DNA from: CAZGYE01 sp964530165
GTDB taxonomy: Bacteria > Planctomycetota > Planctomycetia > Planctomycetales > Planctomycetaceae
Direction of reading: 5' to 3'
Length of the DNA: 13,984 bases
NCBI GenBank assembly: GCA_964530165.1
Contig: CAZGYE010000137.1
Span: 1 to 13,984, forward strand
Every line of letters begins with the position of its first letter. Positions within the stretch are counted from its first letter, which is position 1. Below, in pieces: positions 1 through 5,658 of this stretch. The translations under genes and the position numbers were made by a program. The notes beneath the pieces were generated by a model. The model was not told where the DNA came from. It worked only from the letters and a program-made list of their open reading frames with translations, and ran no database searches.

Positions 1-17
1 GGGGGGGGGGGGGGGGG
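1..17. other. Poly-G run, probable contig-end artefact
   Basis: Seventeen consecutive G residues open the window and touch the ATG of the first gene directly. Nothing comparable occurs elsewhere in the window. Runs like this are a known artefact of two-colour Illumina chemistry and of assembling low-signal read ends. I infer that these bases are not genomic and that the true upstream region, with the ribosome binding site and promoter of the first gene, is missing. Confidence 0.8.
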
Positions 18-830
18 ATGATGGGTGTTCTAAAGAATGCGTTGGTTGGGTGGGCAGCGGCTGCCGTGTTGGGATCGCTGGTGTTCGGTCGCGACGTGAT
101 CAGTTACGCGCGGACGTGGGGTTCATCGGTGCGTCAGGCGGTCAAGGCGGAAGTCCCGCTCGACTTTGAGGTCCAGCGCGCCCGAAAGATGGTCGAGCAG
201 TTGGTTCCCGACATCCGCAACTGCATGCATCTGATTGCCGAGCAGCAGGTCGACGTCGAAGACCTCAGCGAAGAGCTCGCCGGCAAAGAAACGAATCTGG
301 CCGAACAGAAAGGCGCCATTTTGGCGCTCAAGGCCGATTTACAGAGCGGTAAGGACGTCTTCGTGTACGCGAAGTCGAGCCGCACCTATACGGCCGACGA
401 GGTGCACCGCGATTTGAGCAAGCGATTTGAGCGATTCAAAATGGCTCAGGACACGCTCGATCGTGAACGTCAGATTCTCGAGGCCCGGGAAAAGACCATG
501 CAGGCCAATCAGGAGAAGTTGGAGAAGATGTTGAGCGCCAAGCAGGACCTGGAAGTCCAGATCGCGCAGCTTGAGGCCCGATTGAAGACCGTGCAGGCGG
601 CCGAGACCGTCAGCACAATGCAAATTGACGATTCACGGCTGTCCCGCGCGAAGCAGTTGATCCGCGAGTTGAACAAGCAGATCGACGTCAAGGAGAAGCT
701 GCTCGACGCCGAGGGCCGGTTCACCGGTCTGATTCCTGTCGAAACGAAGACGGAAAAGCCGATCGACGTCACCCGCGAGATCGAGGAGTACTTTGGATCA
801 CAATCGTCGGAGGCTGAAGTGGCCGACTGA
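18..830 (+). CDS. Membrane-anchored coiled-coil protein, first gene of the kinase/ECF cluster
   Basis: The predicted product has 270 residues. It opens with one hydrophobic segment (about residues 7-24), and the rest is mostly charged and helical. Coiled-coil-like stretches lie at about 50-112, 128-194 and 205-232, and the tail is acidic (EIEEYFGSQSSEAEVAD). No catalytic motif is visible. The shape suggests a protein anchored by its N-terminus with a long rod outside the bilayer, possibly a scaffold or sensor stalk. From memory, similar MM-start proteins occur in planctomycete clusters with a Ser/Thr kinase and an ECF sigma factor; this is recall, not a search. The start is uncertain. ATG occurs at 18 and 21, and the poly-G run hides any ribosome binding site and any longer N-terminus, although the hydrophobic segment sits where a complete N-terminus would put it. 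The next genes follow on the same strand. Specific function unknown. Confidence 0.8.
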   Translation: MMGVLKNALVGWAAAAVLGSLVFGRDVISYARTWGSSVRQAVKAEVPLDFEVQRARKMVEQLVPDIRNCMHLIAEQQVDVEDLSEELAGKETNLAEQKGAILALKADLQSGKDVFVYAKSSRTYTADEVHRDLSKRFERFKMAQDTLDRERQILEAREKTMQANQEKLEKMLSAKQDLEVQIAQLEARLKTVQAAETVSTMQIDDSRLSRAKQLIRELNKQIDVKEKLLDAEGRFTGLIPVETKTEKPIDVTREIEEYFGSQSSEAEVAD

Positions 831-869
831 ACCATTTGACGGTAATATACGTTAAGGGAGAGAGGTCAG

Positions 870-938
870 ATGAGAAACGTCAGCCGGTGTCTCCCCGCGG
901 AGATTCATCCGCGATTGAAACTGATTCCGCTTTTATGA
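870..938 (+). CDS. Possible 22-residue leader ORF
   Basis: An ATG at 870 follows a purine-rich GGGAGAGAGG (856-865) by four bases, and 22 codons run to a TGA at 936-938. The product would start MRNVSRCLPAEIHPRLKL and end IPLL. The TGA overlaps another ATG at 935 (ATGA), the usual geometry of translational coupling, and that ATG is in frame with the small membrane gene that follows. No similarity is recognised. It may be chance sequence in a 5' untranslated region, or a coupling leader. Only the ribosome-binding-like sequence and the overlap support it. Confidence 0.25.
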   Translation: MRNVSRCLPAEIHPRLKLIPLL

Positions 939-952
939 AAGGATCGCAGAGA

Positions 953-1165
953 ATGCCACCGTTCATGAAGTCGCTGATTTGTTGAGTGTTTCCGCCGCTC
1001 CTGCTGGTAGCAGGAATTGCCGCGTTCACCCAGCAACAATTTGGAATGCTCGCGTATGTCGTCGGCGGTGTGTGCATTGCCGCTGCGGTGGCCTGCAAGG
1101 TGTGGGGCATGCGGCTGGCATCGGCGGCCGACGTGGAATCGAAGGCCGAGTCGGAAACGTGTTGA
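953..1165 (+). pseudogene. Small two-helix membrane protein gene with an in-frame TGA
   Basis: A good ribosome binding site (AAAGGA, 938-943) lies nine bases before ATG 953. The frame reads MPPFMKSLIC, then TGA at 983-985, then continues open for 59 codons from VFPPLLLVAGIAAF to the stop at 1163-1165. Past the TGA the sequence is clearly protein-like: it completes a first membrane helix (SLIC-x-VFPPLLLVAGIAA), adds a second (MLAYVVGGVCIAAAVAC) and ends in a short charged tail (ADVESKAESETC). One substitution, for example TGG (Trp) to TGA, explains the break without any frameshift. Alternatives are a sequencing error, readthrough, or re-initiation at GTG 986-988, which directly abuts the TGA; no ribosome binding site at a normal distance is seen for that GTG. 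Other genes here end in TGA, so a changed genetic code is unlikely. Position between the coiled-coil gene and the FHA gene suggests a small membrane subunit of the same cluster. Confidence 0.6.
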
Positions 1166-1177
1166 GACACGTCCGAG

Positions 1178-1194
1178 GCGGCTCGGTGAGCCGC
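1178..1194 (+). other. Intra-operon hairpin between the small membrane gene and the FHA gene
   Basis: A perfect 7-bp stem, GCGGCTC with GAGCCGC, encloses the three-base loop GGT. It starts 13 bases after the stop of the broken small membrane gene and ends 32 bases before the FHA start. No T run follows, so it is not a normal intrinsic terminator. It could be an mRNA-processing or stability element, or a REP-like remnant. Only the base pairing supports it. Confidence 0.35.
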
Positions 1195-1226
1195 AATCGC
1201 CCCAAGAGCACAGAAGTGAATCTCCG

Positions 1227-1874
1227 ATGATGACCAGTGCGTCCATGTCACGATCGAATCCGCCCGCTGGAGGCCAAACCGAGCCGACTCGGTTTACCCT
1301 CTGGATCGACGGCGTGGGGGCCTATCTGCTTTGCTTGGGGGATTCGGTGACGATCGGCGGTCCCGAGCACGACGCCGACGCCGCAGACGTGGCCTTGCTG
1401 GCAAACCTATCGCGTCGGCATGCCACCTTTCTCCGAAGGAAAGAAGGATATGTGCTCGATGCACATTCCTCGGTCAGCGTTGCCGGTCGGCCCGTGTATG
1501 AACGGACCCGGTTGAATACAGACTACCAGATCGAACTGGGCGGCTGCGTTCGATTGCGGTTCCGCCAGCCGACGGTGCTCAGTGCGACGGCCACGCTCGA
1601 CTTCCTGAGCGACCACCGCCCGTCACGCAGCGTCGACGGCATCGTCTTGATGGACGAGACCTGCCTGCTGGGACCGGGCGGCGAGAACCACGTGCAATGT
1701 CCCGACTGGCCGGAGTCGGTTGTCTTGTTTCGCAAAGGAGCACAATTCTGCTGCAAATCGCGGGCCGACATTTTCGTCGCCGGATCGCTTGTTCGTGACG
1801 GAGCGCCGATCAGGCCCGGCGACGTCGTCACCGGGCCGGAGTTACGCTTCCGGCTCGAAGCAACCGAACCATGA
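1227..1874 (+). CDS. FHA-domain protein with a second, degenerate FHA-like half
   Basis: The product has 215 residues if started at the ATG ATG pair at 1227/1230; another in-frame ATG lies at 1245. I prefer 1227 because the frame upstream runs in the wrong register through the small membrane gene. Residues about 22-115 fit a forkhead-associated domain: a beta-rich start, VTIGG at 41-45, the signature LSRRHATF (S62, R63, R64, H65) and LDAHSSVSVAGRPV. FHA domains bind phosphothreonine. Here the Arg that normally follows the turn glycine is Gly (G45), so canonical binding may be weakened. Residues about 120-212 repeat the layout without SRRH (LLGPGGENHVQCPDWPESVVLFRKGAQFCC, given here only in outline; the end is IFVAGSLVRDGAPIRPGD). 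No signal peptide is seen, so it is probably cytoplasmic. It sits 23 bases before the kinase gene and is a likely kinase partner or substrate. Confidence 0.8.
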   Translation: MMTSASMSRSNPPAGGQTEPTRFTLWIDGVGAYLLCLGDSVTIGGPEHDADAADVALLANLSRRHATFLRRKEGYVLDAHSSVSVAGRPVYERTRLNTDYQIELGGCVRLRFRQPTVLSATATLDFLSDHRPSRSVDGIVLMDETCLLGPGGENHVQCPDWPESVVLFRKGAQFCCKSRADIFVAGSLVRDGAPIRPGDVVTGPELRFRLEATEP

Positions 1875-1897
1875 CAGGTTGAAAACGTGGCAATCCG

Positions 1898-3910
1898 ATG
1901 AAATTCACCTTTCCCCCAGAATCCAAACCGTTGGAAGGATTCACGATCAAGCGGGCCATCCAACGTGGCGGGTTCGGGGAGGTGTATTACGCGCTCTCGG
2001 ACGCCGGCAAGGAAGTCGCCCTGAAGCTGTTGCAGCAGAACAGGCACGTGGAATTGCGGGGCGTTCGGCAATGTCTGAACCTGAAGCACCCGAACCTGGT
2101 CACCATCTTCGACATCCGCACCGACGGCGACGGCGACAACTGGATTGTGATGGAATACGTGTCGGGCCAGGGCCTCGATCAGGTGCTCACTGACTATCCC
2201 GACGGCATGCCGATCGAAAAGGTGGGAGAGTGGCTCTCGGGCATCGTTGCCGGCCTGAGCTATCTGCACGACCGGGGCATCGTGCATCGCGACCTGAAGC
2301 CGGCCAACGTTTACCGAGAACACGCTCAGGTAAAGATCGGCGACGTCGGCCTGTCGAAGTTTATTTCCGAGAGCCACCGCGGAGCACAGACGCAGAGTGT
2401 CGGGACCGTGTACTACATGGCTCCCGAGGTGGCTCACGGCCGCTACGGACGCGAAATCGACGTCTACTCCCTGGGAATCATTTTGTACGAAATGCTGACC
2501 GGCCGGGTGCCTTTCGACGGTGAGACGGCCGGCGAGATCCTAATGAAACACCTCTCGGAGAAGCCCGATCTCACAGCCGTTCCAAAGCGGCTGCGCCCGG
2601 TGGTGGCCCACGCCCTGGAAAAGGATCCGCTGCTGCGCACAGCCAGCGTCGCCCAGTTGGAAGCGGAGTTCAAGAAGGCGTTGCTCGGTCTGAAAATTCC
2701 GCGAGACATCCCGGAAGAGTCGTTCGTCACCGGTTCGACAAAACCGACAGGCCAGGCGCCCCATCACGTCGCAGACGGCCAAGCGACCGGAAACGAAGCA
2801 CGGCATTCAGCCGGCCGCACTCACAGCGGCCCGAGACCTGCCGGTCATCGATTTGGCCGGGGAGTCCATCCGGCCCAGCAACGGCGACGCCGCGGGGACG
2901 AGCAGCGCCGCCAGTGGATGTGGATGGTCGCTATCATTCTCCTCATTCTGGCGTTGGTCTCTCCTGGGACATTGTTTGCCATGACCGGTAAGCTGTTCGT
3001 TCTGGGGATGGTCGGCGCACTCGGTTACGGCGTGTTTCGACTCGTACAGCTTTTCGCGGGCCTTCCCTCCGAATCGTTCGTTGGAGATGGTTTCTCAAGC
3101 TCGGCAGCGGCCGAGACACGAGTTTACCAAGGCGATGAATCGCCCACGCCGGTTTCACCGAGTACGACCACTCCTCCACCCAAGAGACCCGTCCCTCGAC
3201 GGCCAGCTCCCGTTGCTGGCCGAAGGTTCCGAACCAGCTCGCTTACTCCGGAGACGCTGCGGACCATACCGTTCCGACAACGCGCGATGGAACTGTCCGG
3301 CTCGTTGACGTTTGCGGTCTTCTCGACGGCGGTCATCACCGCGGGGCTGGCGTTTCTGGAGTTTCTGCCCGATCCGGCGACCATCGGCCTGTTCGGACTG
3401 ACGACGCTGCTGGCGGCATGGGCGCTGCTCGCGATCTCGAAGTTCTGGGAGGGAACTCCCATCGATGCGACATTACGCCGGCTGACCTTGCTGCTGGTCG
3501 GCGCAGCCGTCGGCGCCGGCGCGTTTTGGCTCGATCACGCCCTGATGGTGGATTTGTCGAAGAGCGGGTCTGGCCAGCCGTACGGACTGATCGCCTCTGT
3601 CGGATCGCGACAGTTGATTGAAAACCTCGAGCCGACAATGTTCGGCTACATGGTCTTCTTCGCCGGGCTGTTCGCACTGAGACGCTGGTGGTGGCACGCC
3701 GACTCCTTTCGCCCGCGGCAATACCGGGTGACGTCGGCGCTGTGGACGGCCATGTTGGGATACTTTCTGACAGCCCTGTTTACGTTCCCGCATTCGTGGG
3801 GCATTCTTTGGGCGGTGGCCATTTCGAGCGTCGTACAGCTCTCGGCCGTTTGGGTCCCGCCCGAACGGCGCGCCCAATTGATGGAGGCCCGGTCGCATGA
3901 GCCAGATTGA
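1898..3910 (+). CDS. Membrane-bound eukaryotic-like Ser/Thr protein kinase
   Basis: The product has 670 residues. The kinase domain spans about residues 14-262: glycine loop RGGFGEVY (23-30), VALK with ATP-binding Lys43, catalytic loop HRDLKPAN (H130, D132, K134, N137), metal-binding motif GDVG (D149-G151), and YYMAPE (172-177) before the alpha-F region DVYSLGIILYEML. Core catalytic residues are present. Two departures from consensus are the loss of the first loop glycine (Gln22) and DVG in place of DFG. A polar, His/Arg-rich linker (about 270-340) leads to about eight predicted helices, near 343-361, 366-388, 476-497, 505-523, 538-555, 590-605, 621-640 and 643-662, with a Pro-rich stretch at 424-449. 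It should transfer phosphate to Ser/Thr of partner proteins at the inner face of the cytoplasmic membrane. The gene lies between an FHA gene and an ECF sigma gene, and its end overlaps the next gene by 14 bp, so coupling is likely. No strong ribosome binding site precedes ATG 1898. No extracellular sensor domain is recognised. Confidence 0.92.
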   Translation: MKFTFPPESKPLEGFTIKRAIQRGGFGEVYYALSDAGKEVALKLLQQNRHVELRGVRQCLNLKHPNLVTIFDIRTDGDGDNWIVMEYVSGQGLDQVLTDYPDGMPIEKVGEWLSGIVAGLSYLHDRGIVHRDLKPANVYREHAQVKIGDVGLSKFISESHRGAQTQSVGTVYYMAPEVAHGRYGREIDVYSLGIILYEMLTGRVPFDGETAGEILMKHLSEKPDLTAVPKRLRPVVAHALEKDPLLRTASVAQLEAEFKKALLGLKIPRDIPEESFVTGSTKPTGQAPHHVADGQATGNEARHSAGRTHSGPRPAGHRFGRGVHPAQQRRRRGDEQRRQWMWMVAIILLILALVSPGTLFAMTGKLFVLGMVGALGYGVFRLVQLFAGLPSESFVGDGFSSSAAAETRVYQGDESPTPVSPSTTTPPPKRPVPRRPAPVAGRRFRTSSLTPETLRTIPFRQRAMELSGSLTFAVFSTAVITAGLAFLEFLPDPATIGLFGLTTLLAAWALLAISKFWEGTPIDATLRRLTLLLVGAAVGAGAFWLDHALMVDLSKSGSGQPYGLIASVGSRQLIENLEPTMFGYMVFFAGLFALRRWWWHADSFRPRQYRVTSALWTAMLGYFLTALFTFPHSWGILWAVAISSVVQLSAVWVPPERRAQLMEARSHEPD

Positions 3911-4835
3911 TCCGACAGCCGTTCTGCTGAGCAAGTTCGACCGTTACGTCCCGGCCGCAGCCGCCGTGGTTGCCGTGTTGCTGGTCACCGTGGCGCTGGT
4001 GATCGGCTTTTGTGTGCTGCTGTCCGGCCGGGAAAAAGGGCCGTGCGTGCGGCAAGCCGGTTCGTGGCTGATATCGCTCATTTGGGCGTTGCCGGTGGTG
4101 GCGGTGCTGGCTTATCTCTGCGTGCAGGCAGCCCCACGATTCCACGGTGCGATGGAATCCGTCGCTGCACCGATCCGGAAGAGACAGCCGGCCAACCAGA
4201 TCGACCTGGGGGAACCGGCTCCGTTCGACGGGGGCGTTGATGCGTCGCCGGCCGAGACGTCCCCGCCTGCGGACGCTTCGACCGATCCGAAAGCATCGGC
4301 TGAAGATTCACCGCCGCCGCCCACGTGGATCGGCGAGCCGTCCAAGAAAGACGGCCAGGTCACGTTGTTGGTCGTCAAAGGCGCCCCGAAACTAACGGCC
4401 GAGTTGGCAGAAGCGGATGCGCTGGCCGTGGCGGCCGCCAAACTGAAGGAAGATTTTCACCAACTCTACCCGGACCGCGTCGCATGGAGGCTCCCGGACA
4501 ATGCCGTTGCCGACGCGGTCCGCAAGCGATACCTCGAACCATTCACCACCGATCTCGGGATCGGTAAACGGACGCAAATGTACGTCGTACACCTTCAAGT
4601 GGAACTGTCGCCTGACGTCCGCCAAAGTCTGTTCCCGTATTGGCGAGAACCGATCGTGCAGCAACGGCTGTGGATGCTGGGCGGCCTGGTCGGATTGCTG
4701 ACGCTGATCACGGGAACGCTGGCCGTCTACTTTCGGCTCGACACGCTGACCCGCGGCGCGTATCGTAACCGATTAAAGTTGGCCGCCGTTTCGCTGATCG
4801 TCTCGGGAGGACTGCTCCTGGCGACGATCGGCTAG
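3897..4835 (+). CDS. Four-helix membrane protein coupled to the kinase gene
   Basis: The product has 312 residues. Two hydrophobic helices near the N-terminus (about 20-43 and 56-77) are followed by a Pro/Ala/Asp-rich linker (105-142), a soluble domain (about 153-245, with GQVTLLVVKGAPKLTAELAEA and a patch ending YVVHLQVELSP) and two C-terminal helices (about 258-278 and 292-310). The soluble domain would sit on one side of the membrane, shape unknown. The start ATG at 3897 lies inside the last codons of the kinase gene (14-bp overlap), which strongly suggests joint translation and shared function. I do not recognise the family. It might be a sensor partner of the kinase or a regulator of the sigma factor, but no anti-sigma motif such as a zinc-binding HxxxCxxC is present. 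Function not assigned. Confidence 0.8.
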   Translation: MSQIDPTAVLLSKFDRYVPAAAAVVAVLLVTVALVIGFCVLLSGREKGPCVRQAGSWLISLIWALPVVAVLAYLCVQAAPRFHGAMESVAAPIRKRQPANQIDLGEPAPFDGGVDASPAETSPPADASTDPKASAEDSPPPPTWIGEPSKKDGQVTLLVVKGAPKLTAELAEADALAVAAAKLKEDFHQLYPDRVAWRLPDNAVADAVRKRYLEPFTTDLGIGKRTQMYVVHLQVELSPDVRQSLFPYWREPIVQQRLWMLGGLVGLLTLITGTLAVYFRLDTLTRGAYRNRLKLAAVSLIVSGGLLLATIG

Positions 4836-4839
4836 AAGT

Positions 4840-4902
4840 GTAGGGCGTGTGAAACACGCCGATATCCACCTCATCAATTATGGTGTGTTTCACACACCCT
4901 AC
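4840..4902. repeat. Paired REP-like element (inverted pair of GTAG-headed hairpins)
   Basis: Two 21-base arms (4840-4860 and 4882-4902) are inverted copies of each other, matching at 19 of 21 positions, with a 21-base spacer. Each arm is itself a hairpin: GTAG followed by GGCGTGT, loop GAA and ACACGCC on the plus strand, and on the minus strand GTAG followed by GGTGTGT, loop GAA and ACACACC. The two differences between the arms are a compensating pair that keeps each stem perfect. A GTRG tetranucleotide followed by a short palindrome is the described signature of REP elements moved by Y1 (RAYT-type) transposases, and inverted pairs are the typical unit. It fills most of the gap between the membrane protein gene and the sigma gene. 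It could also act in mRNA stability or attenuation. No transposase is in the window. Confidence 0.75.
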
Positions 4903-4925
4903 GAGTTGGGATTGCACGATTCACC

Positions 4926-5564
4926 ATGCCCGCTGACGAAGCCGACCGTCTATTGGTTCAGTGCATTCGCCAGGGCGACGCCGTCGCCTGGGAGGAATGC
5001 ATCGCGCGGTTTGAAGGGCGGCTGTTGGCGTTTGTCGAGAGCCGGCTGGGAAACCGCGCCACCAGCGAAGACGTCGTGCAAGAGACCTTCATGGGGTTTC
5101 TGATCAGCCTGCCGAACTACGACCCGGCCACCCCGTTGGAATCGTACCTGTTTTCAATCGCGACACACAAACTGACCGACGTGCTGCGCCGTGAAGGACG
5201 CCGGCCCACCCTGCCGTTGTTGGTCTCCGAGTCGGGCCGGCGTGTTTCGGAGCCGGCGGGCACAGCTCGGCACGCCTCCAGCCTGGTCCGCAGCGGAGAA
5301 CGCCGCGTCGGCGAAGAGCAAATGATCGCAGAGAGCCTCGATTCGCTCGTCGGGAGCTGGATCGAGCACAGCGAGTTCGAACGTCTGAAATGTATGGAAC
5401 TGCTGTTCGTGCTGGGCTGGCCGAACAAGGACGTCGCCGCCCGGCTGGGAATCTCCGAACAAGCCGTGGCCAACCACAAGCACTTCGTGGTCTCGAAGCT
5501 AAAGCAGGCGGCGGCCAAATCACGCCTGCGAGACGTTGACTTGGCGGAGTTCGGCATTTCGTAA
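4926..5564 (+). CDS. ECF-type sigma-70 family RNA polymerase sigma factor
   Basis: The product has 212 residues. Region 2 spans about residues 10-95, with ATSEDVVQETFMGFLISLPNY (45-65, here in outline) and the DNA-melting region SYLFSIATHKLTDVLRREGRR (73-93, in outline). A long, low-similarity linker (about 95-140) leads to region 4 (about 145-195), whose helix-turn-helix reads NKDVAARLGISEQAVANHKH. ECF sigma factors direct RNA polymerase to specific promoters. In the DAED-like motif of region 2.2 the first Asp position is Thr46 (TSED), while E48 and D49 remain. Planctomycetes are known to have ECF groups genetically linked to Ser/Thr kinases, and this gene fits that pattern. No anti-sigma gene is recognised. 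The start is at the first ATG, 23 bases after the REP-like pair. No convincing ribosome binding site is seen at normal spacing, so expression may depend on upstream translation or an unusual site. Confidence 0.88.
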   Translation: MPADEADRLLVQCIRQGDAVAWEECIARFEGRLLAFVESRLGNRATSEDVVQETFMGFLISLPNYDPATPLESYLFSIATHKLTDVLRREGRRPTLPLLVSESGRRVSEPAGTARHASSLVRSGERRVGEEQMIAESLDSLVGSWIEHSEFERLKCMELLFVLGWPNKDVAARLGISEQAVANHKHFVVSKLKQAAAKSRLRDVDLAEFGIS

Positions 5565-5582
5565 CAAACGTATCGGTATGCC

Positions 5583-5605
5583 AGCCCGCAGCGCAAACGC
5601 GGGCT
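5583..5605. other. Hairpin between the convergent sigma and giant secreted protein genes
   Basis: A perfect 7-bp stem, AGCCCGC with GCGGGCT, encloses the nine-base loop AGCGCAAAC, 18 bases after the sigma gene stop and about 53 bases past the stop of the opposing gene. No T run follows on either strand, so a canonical intrinsic terminator is not supported. It may still slow both converging polymerases, or be another REP-like repeat; I recall related AGCCCGCAGCGCAAGC-type repeats in planctomycete genomes, but this is recall only. Confidence 0.4.
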
Positions 5606-5658
5606 CGAATGTATTCGGCCCTCGTTAGCTGGGATTGTTCACAAGTCGATCACCCAGG

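Noticed and set aside
1017..1226. Upstream extension of the FHA gene by 70 codons
   Set aside because: The extension runs out of frame through the small membrane gene, is Arg/Pro/Cys-rich without motif, and the ATG pair at 1227 places the start just before the FHA fold.
1523..2437. Minus-strand open frame of 304 codons across the FHA and kinase genes
   Set aside because: It lies opposite two genes with clear FHA and kinase motifs and shows no domain of its own.
5289..5318. Peptide RSGERRVGEE in the sigma linker, similar to the adapter-derived peptide RSEERRVGKE
   Set aside because: The DNA codons here (CGC AGC GGA GAA CGC CGC) do not match the Illumina adapter sequence, so contamination is not supported and the similarity is only at protein level.
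5583..5605. Intrinsic bidirectional terminator
   Set aside because: The stem is perfect, but there is no T run on either strand; kept only as a hairpin.
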